Shown here: one piece after another, positions 1 to 6,292 of the stretch
Position numbering within the stretch: position 1 is the stretch's first letter
Layout: each line of letters opens with the position of its first letter
Assembly: GCA_001800005.1 (NCBI GenBank)
Contig: MGUL01000200.1
Coordinates: 10,242-18,480, forward strand
Direction of reading: 5' to 3'
Length of the DNA stretch: 8,239 nucleotides
Source: Elusimicrobia bacterium RBG_16_66_12
GTDB lineage: Bacteria > Elusimicrobiota > Elusimicrobia > UBA1565 > UBA9628
Program-made: the position numbers and the translations under genes
Notes under the pieces: model-generated
What the model saw: the letters and a program-made list of their open reading frames with translations, nothing else
Told to the model about the DNA's origin: nothing
The model's database searches: none

Positions 1-1986
1 CTCGGTCAAGGTCTTGCGGTATCCCTGGAGCAGCTCGCGCCAGGACTCGGCACCGAGCGAATCGGTCATGTCCTTCGTCTGAGCGGAGTCCAGGGCCGCC
101 GTCCAGCGCTCCAGAGCCGCGCGCAGATCCGCGGAGCGCACGGGTTTGGCGAGGAAGTCGTCCATCCCGGCCTCGGTCGCGCGGGCCCGGGTCTCCTCGG
201 AGGAGGCCGCGGTCATCGCCACGATGGGCACGCGCACGTGGCCGGCTTCCGAACGGCGGATCTCGCGCGCCGCGTCGAGCCCGCCCATCACTGGCATCAT
301 GACGTCCATCAGGATCAGGCCATAGGGCTGGCGCATGGCCGCCGCCACGGCCTGGCTTCCGTCGACGGCCGTGTCCGCCTCGAAGCCCATATGCTTGAGC
401 AGGGCCACGGCGAGCATCAGGTTCGAAGGAGTGTCGTCCACGACGAGGACCCGCAGGCGGCGGGCCGCGACCGGGCCCGACGCGGCGGCGGCGGGCTTGG
501 GAGCCGGGGGCAGCGGCTCGCAGAGCGTCCGACCGAGGAGCGCGAAGAGATCTCCCTGGCGGATGGGCTGGACCACGGCGCCGGCGGCCCCGGCCTGGCG
601 CAGCGCCTCCACGGGCACCGGCGCGGAAGAGGAGAGCACGACGCGGACCTCGGAGGTCCGGGCATCCGCCCGCAGCGCCCGGCAAAGGGCGAGACCGTCC
701 ACGCCCTCCGTCGAATGGTCCACGACGACGATGGAGAACGGACGCTCCCGGGCGGCGCGCAGGGCGGCCTCGGGACCGTCCGCCTCCTCCGCCTCGAGAA
801 CCCAGGCCGCGCACTGGCGCCTGAGGTTGACGCGCACGGCGGCCCGGTCTCCGACGATGAGGAGTCGCGCCTTGGACAGGTCCGCCTCGGATGAGGGCGC
901 CGGGGCCGACGCGGCCGCCGTCAGGGGCAGTCGGAACCAGACGCGCGTGCCCTTGCCGAGAGAGCTCTCCAATCCGATCCGCCCTCCCATCAGGCGCACC
1001 AGGTCGCGGCAGAGGGAGAGCCCCAGGCCGGCTCCGGCCGTGGTGTGGGGGTCGTCCGCCGAGACCCGCACGAAAGGCTCGAAAGCCCCCGCCTGGAGTT
1101 CCAGGGGGATCCCCACTCCCGTGTCTTTGACCGCGAAGAGGACCCCGCCCTCGGAGGGCTCCGCCGAGACCTCGATCGAGCCCGAGTCGGTGAATTTGAC
1201 GGCGTTGGCCGCCAGGTTTGTCAGGACCTGGCGCAGCCGGCCGGGATCTCCCGAGACGCGGCGAGGCAGGCCCTCGGCGATCCGGACCTCGAGGCGCAGC
1301 TCCTTGCGCTTCGCCTGCGCCGAGACGAGCAGGAGCGCCGCGTCAAGCGTCTCGCGCAGATCGAAATCTTGGACCTCGAGCTGAAGCCGTCCGGACTCGA
1401 TCTTCGAGCTGTCCAGAAGATCGTTGATGACCGCAAGCAGCGCCTCGGCGGCGTCGTGCACGGTGCGCGCGTATTCCCGCTCTTGGGCGCCCAGCTCCGC
1501 GCGCAGCAGGAGGCCCGACATGCCCAGAATGGCGTTCATCGGGGTGCGCAGCTCATGGCTGACTCCGGCCAGAAAGCCGGATTTGAGCGCCAGATGGCGG
1601 GAATGGAGCGCAAGCTGGGCGCCGAGGCAGGCGACGACCTTCGACGCGTCCGGGCTCTGGTCGAGCCCCCCGGACTTCAGGAATCCCAGGACCGCGAGCG
1701 GCTTGCCGTTGACGAGGACCGGGAAGGCCGCCGTGCCGCCGTGGAAGACCGGCTTGCCTTCGGTCAGGGCACGCGCGATCACATCGTCGAACGCGGCGGC
1801 GGGCGAACCGCCCCCCGCCGCGGCCTTCAATCGGCCGTCCTCGCCCACGATCCAGGCCTGAGCCGACTCGGCCCCCAACGCGATCGCGGCGGGGACCAAG
1901 ACGCCGCGCAGGGCCTCGGAAAGGGAACGGGCGGAGGAAAGGGCGCCCGAACCTTCGAGGAGAGCCTGGAGGAGCCGGTCGGGCAT
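1..1986 (-). CDS. GAF-type hybrid histidine kinase with two receiver domains, partial (C-terminus outside window)
   Basis: At least 662 residues are visible, and the frame is open to the left edge. A GAF-like sensor spans about 5-130 and no membrane segment is seen, so it is probably cytoplasmic. The HisKA H-box SHELRTPMNAILGM carries the phospho-accepting His144. The ATPase domain has the N-box LTNLAANAVKFT (Asn261), DTGVGIP (288-294) and GAGLGLSL (318-325). A first receiver, about 373-486, is degenerate: it keeps Asp423 but has Gly-Asp in place of the acidic pair and Gln473 in place of the conserved Lys. A second receiver, about 511-628, is intact, with DD at 517-518, the phospho-acceptor Asp561 in LILMDVMMP, Thr592 and Lys614. 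The remaining tail (from about 641) could begin an Hpt domain. ATG at 1986 is three bases after the stop of enzyme C, so it is probably co-transcribed. It may sense the product or the state of the pathway; a chance neighbour is also possible. Confidence 0.9.
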   Translation of the reverse strand, partial: MPDRLLQALLEGSGALSSARSLSEALRGVLVPAAIALGAESAQAWIVGEDGRLKAAAGGGSPAAAFDDVIARALTEGKPVFHGGTAAFPVLVNGKPLAVLGFLKSGGLDQSPDASKVVACLGAQLALHSRHLALKSGFLAGVSHELRTPMNAILGMSGLLLRAELGAQEREYARTVHDAAEALLAVINDLLDSSKIESGRLQLEVQDFDLRETLDAALLLVSAQAKRKELRLEVRIAEGLPRRVSGDPGRLRQVLTNLAANAVKFTDSGSIEVSAEPSEGGVLFAVKDTGVGIPLELQAGAFEPFVRVSADDPHTTAGAGLGLSLCRDLVRLMGGRIGLESSLGKGTRVWFRLPLTAAASAPAPSSEADLSKARLLIVGDRAAVRVNLRRQCAAWVLEAEEADGPEAALRAARERPFSIVVVDHSTEGVDGLALCRALRADARTSEVRVVLSSSAPVPVEALRQAGAAGAVVQPIRQGDLFALLGRTLCEPLPPAPKPAAAASGPVAARRLRVLVVDDTPSNLMLAVALLKHMGFEADTAVDGSQAVAAAMRQPYGLILMDVMMPVMGGLDAAREIRRSEAGHVRVPIVAMTAASSEETRARATEAGMDDFLAKPVRSADLRAALERWTAALDSAQTKDMTDSLGAESWRELLQGYRKTLTE

Positions 1987-1989
1987 GGC

Positions 1990-2955
1990 TCAGCCTGCGA
2001 CGACCGCCAGGTCCCAGCACTCGTTGGCGTGCTTGAGGAGATCGGTCTCGGTCTGGGCGCGGCGCACGAAGTCCTGGACCTCCCTCGACTTCCAGGCGGC
2101 GCCGACCTTGGGCCAGGCCGAGGCGAGCGTCTCCATCTTGAGGTCGGCCACGGCGAAGGGCAAGGCGTTGAGGAGCTTGGCGCGGCCGTTGGGCACCACC
2201 AGCACCATGGACTGCGGACTCTCGGCGCGGGTCTTCATTTCATGCTGGATTCCCCACGGATAGACGGCCAGGCGAGGGCCCTTGAGGACGGCGGCGGCGG
2301 CCTTGAGTCCCGCCACGGCCTCGGACCAGGCCTCATCGCCGCAGGCCAGCGCGTCCCACGCGTGCGCGGCGCGGCCCAGACGCATCATGGGGCCCGTCAC
2401 GAAGGTCCGAACGCCGCGCGCGGCCGCCTGCTCGTAAACGGCGACGGCGTCCTGGACGTTATGCCGGGTCGGGATGAAAACGAGTTCCGGCTCCAGACCG
2501 CGCTTGGCCAGGCGCTCGAGGGCGTCCCAGGCGGGCTGGTAGCCCGAGCCGGGGCGGAGCCGTTCATGAACGGGGGAAGACTTGCCGTCGATGGAGATCT
2601 GCACGCAGGCGACGTTGAGCGCCTTCAAACGGTCGCAAGCCGCTTCATCGAGATCCAACCCGTTGGTCTCGATCTTGATCTCGACGCCGCCCTTGGCGAG
2701 CGTCTCGAAGATGTCCCAGACGTGCGTGACGGACATCGGCTCGCCCCCGCCGAAGGCGACGTAGGCGATGCCGATATCCACGATCTGGCGGGACAAAGAC
2801 AGGCACTGCGCGCGGTCCATCTCGTCGGGCCAGGCCTTGTCGGGGCCGGACTCCTCGCAGCAGTGCAGGCAGCGCCCGGTGCAGCGGTTGGTCAGTTGCC
2901 AGGCAAGAAAGAGGGGGGCGCCGTAGTCTCCCACGGACGCCCCCCTCCGGTGCAT
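1990..2955 (-). CDS. Radical SAM peptide-modifying enzyme C (PqqE-like)
   Basis: This is a 321-residue radical SAM protein, the third paralogue in the operon. The cluster motif CTGRCLHC gives Cys25, Cys29 and Cys32, with Cys33 adjacent. The SAM-binding GGEP is at 70-73, KIETNG near 94-99 and VQISIDG near 118-124. The shared blocks are SGPDKAWPDEM after the cluster, PTRHNV near 162-167, and TGPMMRLGRAAHAW near 187-200. In the SPASM-like tail, VPNGRAKLLNALPF is conserved with enzyme A, but the single Cys kept in A and B is lost here; Cys205 and Cys313 lie outside that block. It may therefore carry only the SAM cluster. The start at 2955 is chosen because its ATG shares one base with the stop of the precursor gene (TGATG). 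A GTG one codon upstream is possible but equivalent. The stop lies three bases before the kinase ATG. The reaction is unknown. Confidence 0.89.
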   Translation of the reverse strand: MHRRGASVGDYGAPLFLAWQLTNRCTGRCLHCCEESGPDKAWPDEMDRAQCLSLSRQIVDIGIAYVAFGGGEPMSVTHVWDIFETLAKGGVEIKIETNGLDLDEAACDRLKALNVACVQISIDGKSSPVHERLRPGSGYQPAWDALERLAKRGLEPELVFIPTRHNVQDAVAVYEQAAARGVRTFVTGPMMRLGRAAHAWDALACGDEAWSEAVAGLKAAAAVLKGPRLAVYPWGIQHEMKTRAESPQSMVLVVPNGRAKLLNALPFAVADLKMETLASAWPKVGAAWKSREVQDFVRRAQTETDLLKHANECWDLAVVAG

Positions 2956-3074
2956 CACGTGAACCGGATGTAGGGCTGAGCCATCACGCGCTCGGAGACC
3001 TCCTCCATGGAGGGCGTCTCCCACGCGAGCTTCGGCTGAGCCTTGGCATCGGTCACGGTCTTCTGGTCGTTCAT
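2955..3074 (-). CDS. RiPP precursor peptide, PqqA-like (39 residues)
   Basis: This is a small peptide of 39 residues lying between two radical SAM genes. The start is ATG at 3074, with AAGGAG four bases upstream. Residues 1-17 are polar and Lys/Asp/Gln-rich, as expected of a leader. Residues 18-39 begin with Trp18 and contain WETP (18-21), a Glu-rich middle (Glu24, Glu25, Glu28), and end in AQPYIRFT. From memory of Klebsiella PqqA, this 22-residue part aligns without gaps: Trp2/Trp18, Pro5/Pro21, Tyr19/Tyr35, Ile20/Ile36 and both C-termini coincide. The Glu15 that PqqE joins to Tyr in PqqA corresponds to Met31, so the PQQ cross-link cannot form at that place. There is no Cys, so a lanthipeptide or sactipeptide is excluded. 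The TGA shares one base with the ATG of enzyme C, giving translational coupling. It is probably the substrate of enzymes A-C with the PqqD-like protein; the mature product is unknown. Confidence 0.82.
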   Translation of the reverse strand: MNDQKTVTDAKAQPKLAWETPSMEEVSERVMAQPYIRFT

Positions 3075-3078
3075 GTTG

Positions 3079-3084
3079 CTCCTT
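3079..3084 (-). promoter_or_regulatory. Shine-Dalgarno of the precursor peptide gene
   Basis: AAGGAG on the minus strand lies four bases before the ATG at 3074, within the only intergenic space (17 bases) inside the operon. It fixes the start of the small peptide gene and rules out the open upstream extension. Most neighbouring genes rely on stop/start overlap, so the peptide is probably translated independently and at a higher rate. Confidence 0.75.
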
Positions 3085-3091
3085 GTGCCGG

Positions 3092-3967
3092 TCAGACCAC
3101 GGCCGGCGAATCGATGAGGGCTCGCCATGCGCGGCGGTACGAGTCCCACGCCTCGAGCAGCGTCTGATGCGAAAGATCGGAACAAATCTGGGACAACGCT
3201 GCGGCCACTTTCACGCGTCCGTCCGGCAATATGAGCAAAGTTCCAGAAGGCTCGATCCTCCGGGAGGACATCTCCTCATCCAGCGAGAAGGGTTTGTAGC
3301 AAAGTTCGAGGCGTCCGGAAAGTTCCTCCTCGCGCCGCTCGAGGAGGGCCAAAAAATCCTCGTACTGATCGTCCGAAGGCTCCAGCCGATCCCAGAGCTT
3401 GGCCGCGGCGCCCAGGCGCATCAGCTTGCCCGTGTTGAAGCGGAAAGCGCCCAGCTCCGCGGCCAAGTCGATGACGGCCGAGGCCTCCGTGATGTTGTGG
3501 CGCGTGGGCGCGAAGGTGATCTCCAAAGGCAGTCCCGCCTCTCGGGCCGCGCGGCAGGCGGCCACGGCCTTGGAAAGGACTCCCCCGACCCGCTGCCGGC
3601 AATAGGCCTCGGGCGTGGCGCCGTCGAGCGATATCTGGACGGAGCGCACCGCGAGCTCCTTGAGCAGGCGCAGGTCGAACTTCTGGCCGTTGGTCTCGAT
3701 CTTGAGCAGGACGCCGCCGTCCGAAAGCGCACGGCAGACCTCGAGGAAATGGGGGACGAGGGTGGGCTCCCCCCCGACGATCATCGCGTAAGGCACGCCC
3801 GCGGCGACGATCTCGGCGCAGAGCGCCAGCGCGCGCTCTCGCGACAGCTCGTTCGGCAGGGCCCTGCCGGGCGCCGAGTCCGTGCAGCAATGGAGGCAGG
3901 CGAGGTCGCAGTCACGGGTCAACTGCCAGGTGACCATCGTCGGCGCCGAGAAGGAGTCGATCCTCAT
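3092..3967 (-). CDS. Radical SAM peptide-modifying enzyme B (PqqE-like)
   Basis: This 291-residue enzyme is a paralogue of enzymes A and C. The cluster motif CDLACLHC places Cys20, Cys24 and Cys27, with an extra Cys28 immediately after. GGEP is at 65-68, KIETNG near 89-94 and VQISLDG near 110-116. The shared block after the cluster motif reads SAPGRALPNEL, and a second shared block reads PTRHNI near 154-159 followed by TGKLMRLGAAAKLW. The SPASM-like tail has LPDGRVKV and a Leu-Glu-Ala-Trp end but only Cys223 and Cys262, so full auxiliary-cluster binding is not expected. I chose the ATG at 3967 because it forms a four-base ATGA overlap with the prenyltransferase stop. The frame stays open upstream to 4015, but that part lies inside the prenyltransferase gene. 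The precursor peptide gene follows after 17 bases. It probably acts on that peptide, but the reaction is unknown. Confidence 0.89.
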   Translation of the reverse strand: MRIDSFSAPTMVTWQLTRDCDLACLHCCTDSAPGRALPNELSRERALALCAEIVAAGVPYAMIVGGEPTLVPHFLEVCRALSDGGVLLKIETNGQKFDLRLLKELAVRSVQISLDGATPEAYCRQRVGGVLSKAVAACRAAREAGLPLEITFAPTRHNITEASAVIDLAAELGAFRFNTGKLMRLGAAAKLWDRLEPSDDQYEDFLALLERREEELSGRLELCYKPFSLDEEMSSRRIEPSGTLLILPDGRVKVAAALSQICSDLSHQTLLEAWDSYRRAWRALIDSPAVV

Positions 3968-4878
3968 CCCAGAGCCACCGCGAGCGCGAAGAGCGCCGTC
4001 GTCAACGCGTAGCACTGCACGATGCGCATCACCGCCGGCACGAACAGCCGGGGCGTGTCCCAGGTCTCGCGGCCGGCGCGCAGGCTAGACCACCACAGCG
4101 GCAGGCCGGCGGCGGCCGACAGCAGGGCGAGTTTGGGAAAGATCCCCGCCAGAACGCCTCCGATGACGACGGCCAAGCCCACGAGTGAAAGGGCCAGGTA
4201 GAGATATCTTCCGTTCTTGCGGCCAAGCCGAACGACGAGATTTTTCTTTCCCACCAGGCGGTCTTGGTGGTAATCAGGAATATTATTGACGGTCGCCAGC
4301 GCCATGATCAACAGTCCCGGGACCAATGACGCAAGCAAGGCGCCCCAAGAGAACGCGCGCGTGTGCAGATGCACGGAACCGAGCGTCATCCACGGACCGT
4401 ACGACAATCCGATCACGGTCTCGCCCAGGCCGCGATAGACCCAGCGGATCGGCGGACCGACGTACCAGACCGCAGCCGCCCCGCCGAGCAGAGTGTACAG
4501 GACGATGGGCCAGCCCCCCTCCCACGCCAAATAAAAACCGATGCTCGCGGCGATCGCGAAGGCCCCGATGCCGAGCGAGAACATCCATTCCGGGATATAT
4601 TCATCGGCATCGGGGTTGAAGACCCGGTCGGTGCCCATCTTCGCGTCGAAATATTCGTTGAAGCTCTCGACGCCGACGACCGACAGGAAGATGCCGAACA
4701 GGCCCAGCCAGAAGGCCCCCGGCCGGAAGGTCTTCTCGACGCCGTACGCCCAGCCCGCGCCCAATAAATAGGGCAAGAGGCCCGCGTAAAGAAAAAATCG
4801 ATAACGAACGACCGAAGCGACCTTCAGGATCAACGTCTGCTCGGCCGGGGCGTGGGGTGCCGCGAAAACGTCGCTCAG
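3964..4878 (-). CDS. UbiA/MenA-like membrane prenyltransferase (CTG start)
   Basis: This is a polytopic membrane protein of about 304 residues in the UbiA superfamily, which transfers a prenyl chain from its diphosphate to an aromatic or other acceptor. Motif 1 reads NEYFDAKMGTD (Asn74, Asp78, Asp84) and motif 2 reads NNIPDYHQDRLVGKKN (Asn199, Asp202, Asp206). The NxxxDxxxGxD form and the NNxxDxxxDxxxGK form are most like MenA, the dihydroxynaphthoate prenyltransferase. Hydrophobic segments are visible near 28-45, 55-72, 100-118, 124-140, 178-196, 226-247 and 285-303. No ATG or GTG start is usable. The best start is CTG at 4878, in a CTGA overlap with the stop of enzyme A and with GGAGGAGG four bases upstream. 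A TTG at 4833 is the only other early choice and has no clear ribosome site. Parts of the gene are visibly more AT-rich than its neighbours. Its TGA overlaps the ATG of enzyme B by four bases. A plain menaquinone role is the main alternative. Confidence 0.88.
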   Translation of the reverse strand: MSDVFAAPHAPAEQTLILKVASVVRYRFFLYAGLLPYLLGAGWAYGVEKTFRPGAFWLGLFGIFLSVVGVESFNEYFDAKMGTDRVFNPDADEYIPEWMFSLGIGAFAIAASIGFYLAWEGGWPIVLYTLLGGAAAVWYVGPPIRWVYRGLGETVIGLSYGPWMTLGSVHLHTRAFSWGALLASLVPGLLIMALATVNNIPDYHQDRLVGKKNLVVRLGRKNGRYLYLALSLVGLAVVIGGVLAGIFPKLALLSAAAGLPLWWSSLRAGRETWDTPRLFVPAVMRIVQCYALTTALFALAVALG

Positions 4879-5849
4879 AGGGCCTCCTCCAGTTGGTGCA
4901 GGCGGGAGACGATGCCGGGGTCCTCGGCCAGGCGGTCGATGAAGGTCGAGACCATCGGGCTCTTCCAGGCCTGCTGGAAGTTCCGCCAGACCTCGCCCAA
5001 GCTGTCCCGGCGGAGGTCGCCGCAGGTGAAGGGCAGGGCGTTGATCAGCTTGACCTTCCCGTTGGGGATCACGATGAAGAGCGCGGCCGGGTTGAGCAGG
5101 CGGTAGCGCAGCTCGTCGAGCAGGCCCATCTCGTGGTAGTAGACGCGCATGCGGCCCATGTACTGGTCGCACTTCTCCTTGAGCGTCGCGAAGAACTGCG
5201 GGTATTCGCTCTCGTCGGGGGCGGTGACGGCCCAGGTGCGGACAGCGTTGCCGGTGTACATGATCTTGCCGGTGTAAAAGGAATAGGCTCCCAACTCATG
5301 CGCCAGGTCGACGACCTCTCCGATCTCCTTGATGTTGAACCGGGCGGGCACGAAGTTGATCTCGACGGGCACGCCCGCCTCGCGCAGGCTGCGGATGCCC
5401 TGCGTGGCGGTGTCGAAACGCCCGTTGATGCGCATCTTATTGAAGGAAGCGGGATTGGCGCCGTCGATGGAGACCTGGACGGCCTTGATGCCCAGCTCCT
5501 TGAAGCGCCGGCAGTTCTCCTTCGTGAGTGAGTGGCCGTTGGTCTCGATCTTGAGGCCGACGCCGCCCGCCGTGATGCGCTCGACGAGCTGGAAGAAGTC
5601 GGGGCGAACCATCGGCTCGCCGCCGGAGAAGGAGACGTACGGCACCTCGGCCTTGACCAACTGGTCGATGAAGCCCAGGGCCTGCTCCGTGGTCAGCTCG
5701 TCTTTGAAGGCCTTGCCCGGACCCGACTCCTCGATGCAGTGGAGGCACGCGAGGTTGCACTCGTTGGTGATCTGCCAGGCGACATAGAGGGGCGCGCCCA
5801 GATCCGAGGTGCTCCTCTCTTCGTGCCGCGCGGCGGCCTTCGGGGTCAT
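4875..5849 (-). CDS. Radical SAM peptide-modifying enzyme A (PqqE-like)
   Basis: This 324-residue radical SAM protein presumably uses a [4Fe-4S] cluster to cleave S-adenosylmethionine and modify the precursor peptide encoded downstream. The cluster motif CNLACLHC gives CxxxCxxC at Cys31, Cys35 and Cys38. The SAM-binding GGEP lies at 76-79, followed by KIETNG near 100-105 and VQVSIDG near 124-130. The C-terminal part has a SPASM/twitch-like trace (IPNGKVKLINALPF near 261-274, then GDLRRDSLGEVW), but only Cys226 and Cys276 are present there. That is far fewer than the seven cysteines of a full SPASM domain, so two auxiliary clusters are not expected. A block after the cluster motif, SGPGKAFKDEL, recurs in enzymes B and C and defines a common subfamily. 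The ATG lies two bases after the PqqD-like stop. The final TGA overlaps the CTG start of the prenyltransferase by four bases. The target residue is unknown. Confidence 0.9.
   Translation of the reverse strand: MTPKAAARHEERSTSDLGAPLYVAWQITNECNLACLHCIEESGPGKAFKDELTTEQALGFIDQLVKAEVPYVSFSGGEPMVRPDFFQLVERITAGGVGLKIETNGHSLTKENCRRFKELGIKAVQVSIDGANPASFNKMRINGRFDTATQGIRSLREAGVPVEINFVPARFNIKEIGEVVDLAHELGAYSFYTGKIMYTGNAVRTWAVTAPDESEYPQFFATLKEKCDQYMGRMRVYYHEMGLLDELRYRLLNPAALFIVIPNGKVKLINALPFTCGDLRRDSLGEVWRNFQQAWKSPMVSTFIDRLAEDPGIVSRLHQLEEAL
4883..4890 (-). promoter_or_regulatory. Shine-Dalgarno supporting the CTG start of the prenyltransferase
   Basis: On the minus strand GGAGGAGG ends four bases before the CTG at 4878-4876. 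It lies inside the last codons of radical SAM enzyme A (Leu-Glu-Glu-Ala-Leu), so it may partly reflect coding. Together with the four-base CTGA stop/start overlap, it makes CTG the most likely initiation codon. Confidence 0.6.
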
Positions 5850-5851
5850 GG

Positions 5852-6292
5852 CTACTCGACGATGAGGCCCTTCTCCTTGAGCTGGCTCAAGAAGGAGGCG
5901 GCCTCGACGGCCATCTTGCCGGAAGGGTCCTCGTACTTCTCCTTGAGCTTGGCGGGCAGGTCGGCCGAGGCGGCCCCGGCCACGATCTCGCGCACGACGG
6001 CGGCGCCGGTGGGACTCAGGGTATAGACCTTTTCCGAGCGCGTCTCGAAGAGCACCGCGCCGAACTTCTCCTCACGGAACTTCACGAACGGGGCGAGTTT
6101 CATGATTCCCTCTCTATGGGCGACGAGGCATGAGTTGGCGTCCCATGTCTCGCGCGCCGCGATCTCTTCCATCTCATGGCGCACCTTGCGCCAGCTCGCC
6201 GCGTCGGCGGGATCAGCCTGTTTGGCCTCCGCCTCCGAGACGACGAAGTCGCCGCTCTTCCACGCCTTGCGCAGCAGCGCCTCGTACGACAT
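5852..6292 (-). CDS. PqqD-like RiPP recognition protein with N-terminal extension
   Basis: This is a 146-residue protein. Residues about 68-146 resemble PqqD: a beta-strand stretch (KFREEKFGAVLFETRSEKVY, 71-90), the characteristic LSPTGAAVVREIVAG turn and helix near 92-106, a spacer ending in LKEKYEDP, and a final helix with FLSQLKEKGLI near 134-144. PqqD-type domains bind the leader of a precursor peptide and deliver it to a radical SAM enzyme. The first 67 residues are an additional helical, charged region with the motif SWRKVRHEMEEIAARETW; I do not recognise it. Free-standing PqqD is usually about 90 residues, so the extension is unusual. The ATG at 6292 directly follows the preceding TAG and has GAGGGAG six bases upstream, which supports this start. 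The gene is followed after two bases by radical SAM enzyme A. No enzymatic motif is seen, and partner choice among the three radical SAM proteins is unknown. Confidence 0.82.
   Translation of the reverse strand: MSYEALLRKAWKSGDFVVSEAEAKQADPADAASWRKVRHEMEEIAARETWDANSCLVAHREGIMKLAPFVKFREEKFGAVLFETRSEKVYTLSPTGAAVVREIVAGAASADLPAKLKEKYEDPSGKMAVEAASFLSQLKEKGLIVE

Noticed and set aside
238..1384. Two overlapping plus-strand open frames at the kinase region
   Set aside because: Both are low-complexity shadows; the minus-strand frame through the same bases encodes clear HisKA, HATPase and receiver motifs without interruption.
1045..2973. Plus-strand open frame of 642 codons antisense to the kinase and radical SAM enzyme C
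   Set aside because: Its translation is Arg/Gly/Ala/Asp-rich without recognisable motifs, it crosses the boundary of well supported genes, and long antisense frames are expected from GC-rich codon bias.
3075..3185. Upstream extension of the precursor peptide to 76 residues
   Set aside because: It would run across the end of radical SAM enzyme B, while the ATG at 3074 has its own AAGGAG ribosome site.
4590..4605. AT-rich TATATT-like stretch as an internal promoter
   Set aside because: It lies within the prenyltransferase coding sequence in a locally more AT-rich region and has no matching -35 or extended -10 bases.
4879..5172. Open upstream extension of the prenyltransferase frame
   Set aside because: It lies entirely inside radical SAM enzyme A in another frame, and its translation is Pro/Arg/Gly-rich with no similarity to UbiA N-termini.
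2955..5849. Canonical PQQ biosynthesis locus
   Set aside because: No PqqB or PqqC is present, the precursor lacks Glu four residues before Tyr, and the three radical SAM tails lack the SPASM cysteines of PqqE.
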